Of a stretch of DNA of 64,000 nt, positions 12,155 through 22,100 are shown in pieces. The notes below the pieces were generated by a model that made no database searches, was not told where the DNA came from, and saw nothing but the letters and a program-made list of their open reading frames with translations. A program made the position numbers and the translations under genes. The DNA is taken from positions 1,317,001 through 1,381,000 of the forward strand of contig CM070585.1 in assembly GCA_036346355.1 (NCBI GenBank). The letters run 5' to 3'. How positions within the stretch are numbered: the first letter of the stretch is position 1; the number at the start of each line of letters is the position of its first letter. The stretch comes from Rhipidocladum racemiflorum (taxonomy: Eukaryota; Streptophyta; Magnoliopsida; Poales; Poaceae).

Positions 12155-12490
12155 CCAGTCATGCCCTAACCACTTCAAAGCTACCACTAATCAAGCCTCC
12201 GACCACTGAAAGCTACCACCAGTCAAGACCTAACCACTCAAGGCTACCACCAGTTAAGTATCTAACCACTTCAGGCCACTTAAGGTTTTGATTTTGGTCC
12301 TGGACAACTCACACCAACTCAAATTGCTCAAAACCAAATAAACTCAATTCAAACTCAAACATGAGCACCACAAACTTAAAATGCAATTAAATAGTCATCA
12401 CAAATATGTGTAGACCACTGCATGATCTTTCACAAATAATCATGACAGGTTCCACGTTGGCAATCCTACGATTATTGTTGAGTTCTTTAA

Positions 12491-12702
12491 GGGTGTGCGT
12501 GGTTACTTGTATCAAGTGGTACATGTATAAAATGATTCAAAAAAATCATTCATGTGTTTGGTTACTTGAATGGAATCATCTAATCTTGTATGGTGGGATA
12601 CAAATTTGAGAAATATTTTCTATAAATATTGAATCATTCTATTAACTAAAACAAGAAAACCAAATGATACGAGATCATCTCATCCTACCAACTAAACACA
12701 TG
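12491..12702. mobile_element. Tourist-like MITE (GGGTGTG..GGTTAC family), copy 1
   Basis: Flanked by TAA at 12488-12490 and 12703-12705. The ends GGGTGTGCGTGGTTAC and the inverse of AACTAAACACATG are imperfect inverted repeats. The interior matches the element at 39025-39264 (ACTTG.A....GATACATGTAT, CATGTGTTTGGTTACTTGAATGGAA). It lies about 145 bp upstream of the Nudix gene's start codon, so it may be part of the promoter region. Confidence 0.65.
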
Positions 12703-12845
12703 TAAACAAAAGATTACCCCTTTTCAAAAATCAATGATAAACCTGACACGCCATCCTGATTCGTTTTCCTCCCGGTTGGCGACCAATAGTGCGGGCCAAC
12801 GTTCCCCTCGAGTCGCCGGTCTCCTCCCATTCCAACCCCACCACC

Positions 12846-15800
12846 ATGCTCCTCCTCAGATCCCACCACCTCCTCCTCCGCCACGCCTCCCGCCTCTCCC
12901 CGCGCACGCGCCTCCTTCGCCGCGCCGCGCTGCTCCCACGCGCCGCCCGGTTCCACCCGCCACGCATGTCGACCTCCTGCGCCTCCTCCAGCTCCGCCGC
13001 CCCGCCCCCCCCGCCCTCCGTGGTGAGTCCCCTTGTCACTCTACTCGCCGCCCGTATCTGTGCTGCAATTAGGTGGCTAATGGTGTTGGTAGGAGCTGAG
13101 AGATGCTTGGGCGGCGTCAAGCCACCTAGGGCGTTGACTCAAATCCAGGGACCGTACCAATTGCCAGATTAGAAGGCTCCCTTAACATCTCTAAGCTGTA
13201 ATTTGGGCATCCCCTGCACGGTAAAAATTGCGGTGTTTTCTGGTACAATTATCTAGCATGTTTGTGTGTGAGGCGTTCGTAGTGCAGTATAGTTATTCTC
13301 AGCTCCAATAAGCTGTGTGAGGTTAAAGCGATGATAGTACAGCGCGAGGGACTGAGCGAGAGTACTCTGCGCGGAGCATAGGCGCTAACTCACGTGCTCA
13401 GCCTGGCTTTTTGTTTGGTCAATCAGCCAGTGTTTATCGATTCAAATGCAATAGTGGATGGAAGCGTTGATTTCCTGATATCATACTCATTTTTCTGAAG
13501 ACGTGTTGCCGAATATACGCTTTATATCAGCTAACCGCCCCTTCTGCAGGTGCCCAAGTCAAAGATACGCTTTTGCCCAGCTTGTGGAAGTCCGACTAAA
13601 TTGGTTGTACCAGATGGGGATGAGAAGATGAGGGCTGTTTGTTCGTCTTGTGGAAGAGTTCACTACGAAAACCCCAAAATGGTATGGACTGAAGAACAGA
13701 ACAGGAACAAATGCCATCTTCCTAGTTCATATCATATGTGCATATGTATTTAGGATTTAAAACGGAGCCACTCCTAATTGCTTGTTTCAAGTAGAGTTCC
13801 AACCGCTTTCTGAGTTCTGATGTACAGGCCTGCTCTTTTCATATCTTTGTTACACCATTGCTAACTATGGGAATACATCTAGCAAATATCATCTATACAA
13901 GAATGGGCTTTTGGCTTTCGTTTTGTCATTAATTTGTATCATCTTGATAGGTTGTTGGTTGCCTTGTTGAGCATGCTAACAAGGTCCTCCTTTGCAGAAG
14001 AAATATTGAACCAGCTTATGGCCTTTGGTAAGCTGCTGTTGATGACTCCATTTATTGGTTGTAGTAAGGCTTTCTGGTGTTGTTCTGTACCATACTGGAG
14101 AACTACATAGTTGTATTATGTTTATTGTCTAAGAATATATTTTTTTCTTGTCTACATATCTAGTAGTCAAAATCAATTTGATATCCATGGTGAAGTATGT
14201 GCAACATATATGGAAATACGGCAAACATGCCCATGGTTGTTAAGGCAACAAGGCGAGGCGAGGCGCCAGCCGAGCGCCTGGACGCCTAGGCGAGGATTAG
14301 GCGACCGGCAATAGTCTAGCATTTATCAAATTATCACCAATACATATATAACCAATATCCGTATATCACCCAAAAAAAAAAGTATCTGGCTCCATCCCTT
14401 TTTCTCTTTTCTTCCCTTTTTTCCTTTTTCTTTCTTTTTCTTCCCTTTTTTTCCTTTCATTCCTTCGACCCGCCTCGGCTCCCCCGTCTCAGCTCCCCGC
14501 GCCGCCTCCCCCGCCTTGGCTCCGCCACGCCTCCCCCCCCCCCCGTCACCCCCCGACACAGACACACCTCCTCTCCCCGTTGCCTCTCCTCTCCCCTCCG
14601 CCTCTCCTCCCCCGTCGGCCCCTGACGCGCCTCCATGCCTCCTCTCCCTGCGGCGGCTGGCACAGAGGACGGCGGTGGAGGCAGCGGGGATGAGGACACC
14701 CCCGCAAAAGGGCAGCGGACCGGGCGCAGCGGCTTCGAGCGCTCCTTCGGCCGGAGGAGGAGGACGACAGCGGCCGAGCTCACCTTCCCAGCGACGTCTG
14801 GACTCCCAATTGCGCTGCCCGAGCTCCCCGGGCGACGCCTGGAACGTTCAGGCGTCCACCTTTCTCCGGCCAGGCGCGGCGAGTGGGCATAGCGGTCGGC
14901 CTCCACCGCCTGAACGCCTAGGCGACAACTTGAAACAATGAATACGCCTACCAAAACTATCTGCCTATATTATTTACAACGTAAAACTGTAGAATTCTTT
15001 ATGTTATAATGTTGTTATTATAACAAGCCTCTTGCTTATAGGTCGTTTTTCATGCTGGTCCATCATTCTAATCAAGGTTACATTAATAGGACTCTTCCTG
15101 CTGGTTATTTGGAGATTGGAGAGTCTGCAGCAGAAGGAGCCTCCAGGGAAACATTTGAAGAAGCTTGTGCAGATGTAGAGATACTTTCACCTTTTGCTCA
15201 GTTGGATATTCCCCTGATTGGCCAAGTGAGTGAAAAGTAGCCTAATCAGAGAGTTCATGCTTAACTCCTTACACTGCTAAGTTGATTCTTCTTGTGTATT
15301 GTGATGACATGCAGTAGAGTTACATTATTTTCCGAGCAAGATTGAAGACACCCAACTTCTCACCTGGACCCGAGTCACTAGAATGTGCACTTTTTTCTCT
15401 GGATGATATACCGTTTGATTCTCTAGCATTTTCTTCAATCAGCGTCACTTTGAGGATGGTATCCCTCCCTCCTCCTCGTTCTCCCTCTGACACTGCTATG
15501 TTTGCTCTTCCAAGTTCTACTTTTCACTTTTCACATCATAAGCTTCTGACATTTATACGAACTGTTGCAGTATATTGAAGATGTCAAGTCCGCAAACATC
15601 AAATTCCATTATTGCACCATAAACAAAAGGTACAGCTTTACTTCATTGTAGCATCTGATCATTGTCATGGTTAATAGCCTTGATGGCTATTACAAGTTCG
15701 CTGAACTCGAGGACCTTGTTATAGTTTACTATTTGCTCCATAATTCACCCGCAATCTTTCCATAGTATCATTCATGCGACACTTCAGTTGCAGGCCTGTA

Positions 15801-15944
15801 GCCATCGTGTTATCAACTGTTATCAGATTTAGTTGCTGCACTTCATTACTAAGTAAGCATAACGTGTGCTATTTTATTTGCAGGCTCGGAGCCAGCCCTT
15901 CAGATCTTCGCGGTTTCGATGTTGATAACCATCTATCTGTGTGA
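12846..15944 (+). CDS. NUDT23: Nudix hydrolase 23-like (FAD pyrophosphohydrolase), chloroplastic
   Basis: Exons: 12846-13022, 13550-13681, 13951-14027, 15090-15225, 15318-15458, 15571-15629, 15884-15944; 260 codons including the stop, in frame throughout. Arabidopsis NUDT23 hydrolyses FAD to FMN and AMP in plastids and affects flavin homeostasis. Residues 1-59 are Arg/Ser/Pro-rich, a likely plastid transit peptide. A four-Cys zinc ribbon follows (FCPACGSPT..., VCSSCGRVHYENP). Exons 3-4 carry the Nudix fold (EPAYGLW|TLPAGYLEIG) and box G-x5-E-x7-RE-xx-EE, complete except that the later Gly is Cys (EEACAD). The C-terminal LSPFAQLDIPLIGQ, PGPESLEC and IPFDSLAFSS blocks are family-typical. The start was chosen for context ACCATG and the transit peptide. 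Intron 3 holds a GC-rich insertion, and exon 5 has a CAGTAG double acceptor. Confidence 0.93.
14232..14940. mobile_element. GGCG/CGCCTAGGCG-rich insertion in Nudix intron 3
   Basis: A ~0.7-kb GC-rich block inside an otherwise AT-rich intron. The left end (CATGGTTGTTAAGGCAACAAGGCG) and the inverse of the right end (CATTGTTTCAAGTTGTCGCCTAGGCG) are related, and both ends carry GGCGACCG/CGGTCGGC and CGCCTAGGCG motifs. This suggests a terminal-inverted-repeat transposon or MITE-like derivative. The superfamily is not clear and no transposase is present. Confidence 0.5.
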
Positions 15945-16461
15945 GCGTGGGAAGGTTCGAGACCTATCGTGATAGATGATGAGATTAGTTTTGGCGCACA
16001 GCAGTATCACATCGAGGGAGGTGCTTCTATGCATTCCTGTTTGAAAGCGGCACAACTATTAAAGCACAAATGATTATAGATTCATCTGGTATCGAATGTT
16101 GGCCCTGCATGGGTGCCTCGCATGGCTTCTCGCCACAGATTGGGATAGATTGCTAAGCAGGTTCTGGAATTGTAAATGCTTCGGTTTCTTGAAGCCTGTT
16201 TTAGCCGTTTAGGAGATGCTGCATGCTAATCTTTGTGGGTGGACCAAAGACTATCATGGCGTTGGGAAGTTTCTTATGTAGCGTTGAGTAAGACATGAGT
16301 AAGAGGGGTGTTTGTATGCTCTTTTTTTTAAGTTGTATAAATATTAAAGTATAAATGAATAATAAATGATGATTACTTACTCTTTAGTTTGTTTCAATAT
16401 TTGTACCACTTGTATTAGGAGGAAAAGTATAGGAGCAATGAGTAATCCTGCGTGGCGTGGG
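15945..16461. other. Nudix gene 3' UTR and flank
   Basis: Contains the probable 3' UTR. AATAAATG near 16360 and TATAAATAT near 16335 are plausible plant poly(A)-upstream elements, but no defined site can be assigned. No other gene seen. Confidence 0.4.
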
Positions 16462-16951
16462 CAGGGAATTAAATCTTGGCAAGATTTCGCAAGATTTCGG
16501 CGAAATGTCAGACCTTTGACCTTTGACCCCTCTGAATTTCATAATCTTGACAAAATTAAGAAAACCCTATAAAAATTTAAAGTGCTACAGTAACCTAAAA
16601 TCTCGGTGATGTCTCGGTATATTTGAACAAAATTTGATCGGATTGGATTCTTTACATCGTTTTACGTGTAGGACAGTCGGTAAATTATAATTCTGGCGAA
16701 ATTTAAAAAAAATCTTAAAAAAAATTCAAAAGGCGATAGCACCTAAAATTTTGCCGAGATTTCGGCATTTTGGACCGAAATTTTGGAATTTTGAATCGAA
16801 ATCTCGGAAATTTTATTCAAAAATTATCGGATTCAAAATTTCCATTTTGTATTTTGTTCAGATTTCATCAAAAAAAAGATTTCATCGAAATTTCGAATTT
16901 TAGAGGGTGCCAAAAATGAAACCCTAAAACGAAATTTGAAACTTTAGGCGT
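16462..16951. repeat. AAATTTCG/CGAAATTT-rich degenerate hAT-like repeat
   Basis: Dense direct and inverted copies of AAATTTCGG, GAAATCTCGG, AAGATTTCGGC and TTTTGAATC on both strands; starts CAGGGAATTAAATC. The same vocabulary returns at 17529-17967. The pattern resembles the subterminal region of hAT-type non-autonomous elements, but the termini are not proven. Confidence 0.35.
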
Positions 16952-17528
16952 GGCTGGTTGCGGCAAGTTACGCACGTTGTTATTTGTTTACAAAACTATC
17001 TAACACCCCATTTGGCTCCCAGATATTGACTGGAATTGAAATTTGATTTCACATGCGAGGTCGTTTGGCTGCCACCCAAAATTGGAGTGAGTGATTCCAT
17101 ACAATTCCGAAGACTACATACAACTAGAACTGATTCCGTGCTCCCACCCCATCAATTTCTGCTTCGCCGTTCTCATCCTCCACTCCGGCATGCTCCCGCC
17201 GCGCTCGACCCCACCCTCTCACTGCCGCCGCTCGGCTCCGGCCTCATTCATCGCCGCTTCCTCCATCCATGGGCCATGGCGGGCTTAACAGGGGTTCCAT
17301 GGCGGGCATCGACCTCATGGGCGGGTAGGGGCAGTCCACGATGGAGACAGGGATGTTGGCGGCGGACCAGGCGGCGACGAGAGGACGACGAGGGCATGGA
17401 GCTCGGCGCAAGGAGGGACGGAGCTTGGCGGTCATCTGCGTCTGGATTTTGGAGCTTCGCTTGAACAGGAGAAAGAAAGAAAGAAAGAAGAGAGAGAGAG
17501 GAAGGGTAGCGGGGATAGTTTGGAGTTG

Positions 17529-17967
17529 AACCAAAGGTTTAAAATCTCGGTGAAATTTCAAAAATTTCAGTCGAGATTTTGGATTTCGGATCTCTCCGAG
17601 ATTTTAAATCTCGATCAGATAATTTTTTTTAAAAAAAACTAAAATATTATTAGTGGCGGTTATAACCAAAAACCGCCACTGATAATATATCAGTGACAGT
17701 TTTTGGCTAGAACCGTCACAGATTATATTATCAGTGGCAGTTTTTCACCATAAATACTCTTTTTTGAAACCTCAATGACTTTAGGCCGAGATCTCGGTAT
17801 TTTGGCCGAAATCTCGAAAATCCTGGTTGAAAAAAAAAAACAGATTTGAAATTTGGTTTTTGGATTTCGTCTGAATTTTGTCCGAAATTTCGAAATCTCG
17901 CCAAAATTTCAGATTTCGGCGACCTCCGAGATATACACCGAAAATGAAATTTGAAATCTTGGTTGGA
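17529..17967. repeat. Second AAATTTCG-type repeat with an embedded CACTA-like segment
   Basis: The ends are weakly inverted (AACCAAAGGTTTAAAATCTCGGTG and the inverse of CGAAAATGAAATTTGAAATCTTGGTTG). The interior has GAAATTTC/ATCTCGG repeats like 16462-16951. At 17651-17750 there is a separate block of inverted AGTGGCGGTT/AACCGCCACT and CAGTGACAG/ AACCGTCAC motifs typical of subterminal repeats of CACTA (En/Spm) elements. This suggests one element inserted into another. Confidence 0.4.
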
Positions 17968-19145
17968 CCCACAAGTGAGGGGAAGAGGAGGGAGAATTGC
18001 TGGCTCCAGTTGTAGTCTCGTAGATGTTAACTAGGGGTGCGCATTTTCTAGTTGTACTCAGTCTTGCTTTTCAACCCAGTTTAGAGCTCGAAGATGCTAG
18101 AGAATTCCAGAAGATCGTAGATGGCGAAGCAGTTTGGTTTTTAGGGTTCTTTTTCTGTGCTCAAGTCTTGCCTGTGTGGTATTTTGGTAATGTAATATAT
18201 TGGAACTCGCCGCTTCCTTTTGTAAACTCTGGCCGTTAGGCCTTATTTGTATAAAGCAGTTGATTTCGCTTTGCAATGTATAATTTGGTTTCCGACGGTT
18301 AACGCTTTCCCCTCCCCTGCTCGGTGGCACCTCTCCTCATCGCGCTGCGCCACTGCTGTCTAGGCGCCACCATCCGCCAGCCTAGCCTAGGGTTTCTTCC
18401 TCAGCCCTCAGGTAGTCAGGTGCGCTGTTCTCGTCTCTCGGACTCGTGGAGTTGAGTCAATTGATCACCGGGTTGAGATCGGGGAACATAGGGTAGAGCG
18501 GCCTATAGGCGATCGAAGACAGAAACCGAGCTAAGTCCAAGACCGGCCATGTGGGGTTTGCGAACCGAAATTGCGTGGTTTGTGAACTGTGACCGTGTAG
18601 CTAAATTCGATAGTGGAACATGGTGCGTGGCACATCAATCAGCATGGCGGCAATGAAACACCAACTAGACTCTCCAGCGAGGTATAAAATAAGGGAAGTA
18701 CTTGCAGCCTCACGCTCAATTTTTTTATTTTTTCGGACGCCGTCGTAACATTTTTTTTGAACGTAGTGAAACATTTTTTTTACTGTTTGTCGAAGAAAAA
18801 TGTTTCACTATATAGAAAAAAAATATTTCATGCGTAGAAAAAATGTTTCGAAGAAAAACAGACGTCCAATCACTAGCATTACCGATAAAATATGGTTGAC
18901 ACCTATCGCGCATGCAAAACTGCCAAACTATGGTACTATTTGAGCAAATGAAATACACGTCCCCGGCACACCAAAAAACAGAAGTACAGGTGCACCCAGA
19001 GCATTACAATTATTCTGTAATGGGCTCACAAGGCCCCCACTACGGACTGCACACGAAAATTACGAGACATTTAACTCAGCGAAGGAGATCTGGGAGGTTT
19101 CTGCAATATATCCTCAGAAAAAAAACTAGTGGCGGTAAGCATTGC
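17968..19145. other. Intergenic plus UGPase 3' flank
   Basis: No gene recognised. 18000-18290 resembles a transcript 3' end (TTTTGTAAACTCTGGCCGTTAGG..TTTGTATAAAGC), perhaps a retroelement tail. 18300-18420 is a CT-rich leader-like stretch ending CCCTCAG|GTAGTCAGG with no coding frame attached. 18725-18860 is an A/T-rich stretch of repeated GAAACATTTTTTT/AAAAATGTTTC. The UGPase 3' UTR must begin at 19145 and run leftwards (minus strand) to an unknown point. Confidence 0.35.
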
Positions 19146-22100
19146 TCAGAGATCCTCAGGACCATTCATGTCCTGCAGAAATTTAAAGAAGGCACGTGTC
19201 AGACCGCGCTTCACAACACAAAGCATCGCAATTGCAAAATTTTCAGACTGAGAACGAGGATGGGAATTCCACCTTGTTCTCAAGCACAGCTCCATCCGGA
19301 ATCTCCAACTTCACTCCCGACTTGGCAGTGACGGTCACCTTGCCCTGCAGATAGCACCAACAACGAGTCAGGAGGCACTCTTCAACAGCATTGGTCTCTC
19401 TCAACTCTCGACGACAGTATAATACAGCAAGGGGTGGGATGTGCAGGTGGAGATCAAAACGGGCATAACTGGCAATTTGGCGCCGCATCCATTCACCGTT
19501 GAGGCGTTGATACAGTAATTAAGCACCGCAAACGGCATCCAAGGAGAAATAAGAATAATCCAATAACTAGAAGTTGTACCTTGAGTGTAATTCCAGAGCC
19601 AAACCAGACATCACCGGAGACCTTCAAGCTGTCAAGCTCAACAATGCTGGGGATTGATTTAAATCGGGCCAGGAAATTATCAACCTATGAACATCAAGAA
19701 AAAGGAAGTTATGGCCAAATTTCACCTTTCATCATTCACTGCATTCATCAATATCCATTCTTTACCCTCTTACGTGATGAAATTCTCATGATAAAAATGC
19801 CTCAAATATTTCGAATAAAAACTGCTTTACCTTTTTGAACTCAGGCCCAAGCTCAACTGAAGGGTTTGATGGGTTTGCCCTAGCTGGGTTGCGGATGACA
19901 AAGCCATCGACCAAGGTATAAAGATCAGACTGTGCAAGAAAAATGAGCTCAGCAATAGTCTTATCATGGTATCAAACCAACAAACATGAACAGGATTGAA
20001 GATACACCTGCACAAGCAACAAATCAGATGTAGCCTTCACTGGCAGAAACCTTGAGCGGGGAACGTTAATGCCGATTGCTTTTTCGAAGAACTAGATACA
20101 GGAAGGAAAAACATTAGAGCACAGCATTAAAAAAAAAACTAATAAAAAAAATGGAGCAGCAAAACATCATGTTTAGACGAGTGTTATATACCCGTATCGC
20201 TGCTCCAGCTGCAGTTTCTAGTTGCAGGACTTTCACACCATCAACTTCCTGTAAACACCAACTGCTTAGATAACGCAAATGAACGGAACTGAACTGAAGA
20301 TTCACAAAGATGATGTACCTTTGGGTTTGGAATGATTTCCATCTTGAGTGCTTCAGCTTCTACCAGCCTCTTGATGGCCTTCAAGTTCACCCACCTGATG
20401 CCACAAACTGCTGTTTGCAAGGGCCGAAATTATTGATCAAAGACAGACAATTTAGGTTTCTTACAGGTTATTGGTATTGAATATCTTGAACTTCTCAATT
20501 GACTTGAATTCATTCACCTGAACCAAAAACACAAGAAAATTATTCATCAGCAATTACTGCTCATGAGATGGAACGGCATAATTCAATAGAGGGTACTTAC
20601 ATGCTCATCAGGGACTTGAGCAATCTCCAAGAGCTGCGTACAACAATAGAGAATTTATTTAATGCTTACTTTCATATATGGCCGGAATTAACTGAAACAA
20701 GTAGCATGCTGATTTGTATCAAATTTAACAATGCAACTTGCAAATAACAACATAGCCACTCTTTTATCTTACAACCAGCAGCATGTACTGTGTATACAGC
20801 CAAGTTGGGAACAAACAATCAGTGTACCTGAACCCTTCCTTCATAAGAGATGAGGGTACCACCTTTAACATCAGCCAATGTTTTTGGAGTAACCTAGCAT
20901 AAATACAGGAGTTGAGTTTTGTATTGTCCAAATTCAACGACAAAAGTATCTATTGTTGCATACCTCCATGCAGTACTCGTTCTGGTTATGGATCAGGTGG
21001 TTTAAGATCTCTGAGATGGTAAAGGATTCAATTTCTGACAAAAGGTACAAGACACTAATAACAAAGTAATAAAGCAGAAATGAAAATGAAAAAATTTGAT
21101 CTCCATATGTGGATACTGATGTCAACTATAGCTCCCAAGTTATCTGAGTTTGCAATAAAGACATACTCCTTGCCCTGAGAGAAAATTGGAAAAATAGCTA
21201 AGCGCAAGAATACCAATAAGCAATAAAGAACTCACAGATATATCTTTAGTAAAAGCTTTCCATGGATTACTCATCTATTCCTGGTCAAATTTATTCCCTA
21301 AAGGTGATTTTAGAAGTTGCATTCTAATTTTGGTTACCATTTCCTGTGGAAACTGAGACATTTTCGATTTCTCAACTATCTTGAGCAACAAGATCAACGT
21401 TATTTAGCAAATACTTAAAACTTCCTTTACATAAAAAGCACCAAAGACTTGTCAATGGATTATAGTTTGTGAAAAGCACAAGTGTATATTACACATAAAT
21501 ATAAAAAATGCTACAATCTACCATGTTTCTTAATTATAGAGTAAGTGTAGCTTTTCATGTTATAAAGGTGTGAAAAAATGTGAAAGCATATGTGAAACAT
21601 ATACCGCAATATAAATAATCTAAGTGAGATACCTAATAAATACATTAACTAATTCTGGAAAATATAGACTATACACAACCGATCAACCAGTCGTACTAAT
21701 CCTACTGCCAACATTGAAGGTTAAGGCATTTTTGCTTACATGTGACAATAAGGTATCAAGCTTTCCACTGTTATTCAAAGAGGGGAACACATCACCATGG
21801 CCTGGGGGATACCTTCACATTCAAAAATCACAATATTTGAATGGTCATATTTGAGAAAGTTGGATCTATTAACAGTAATTAGTTAAAGTTATATCTATAA
21901 GGCAAAGCCAGTATTTGAAATGTATTCTTAATGCAAAGTGACCATTCCTTGGTATTGCAAAAATATGACAGCTTTATAATGGTTGAAGAAAACTAACCAG
22001 CCATCCTTCCCTGTCTTTCCTTTGCTTGGAAGCGGCAAGAGGTCTTCAGTAACAATGCGAGGATATTGGCTCTGTAGAACATAACATATTTCTATTAATT

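Larger units (their letters stand above)
8380..12440 (-). repeat. Dispersed LTR-like repeat, copy 1 (interrupted by nested solo LTRs)
   Basis: Segments 8410-9480 and 12160-12440 align in order with 54710-56940 elsewhere in the window. Shared landmarks are CTATAGATGTCAG.AACCTATTCCAACC, GATGA.TGAAATATGATCTAT.AGAAGATTCAT, CCACCCTTAGATGACC, TCACTCCCTC and the GACCACT.AAGGCTACCACCAGT motif run. Copy 2 has TATAAATA on the minus strand just before a transcribed-looking GAGGGGTGGAGG, so this is probably an LTR of a minus-oriented element. No protein coding was seen. Exact termini were not determined. Confidence 0.65.

Noticed and set aside
15042..15089. Upstream acceptor for Nudix exon 4 at 15041
   Set aside because: It would insert 16 residues between the conserved GLW and TLPAGYL; the acceptor at 15089 joins them exactly.
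18000..18290. LINE 3' end
   Set aside because: The tail-like sequence is suggestive, but there is no poly(A), no reverse transcriptase and no target duplication.
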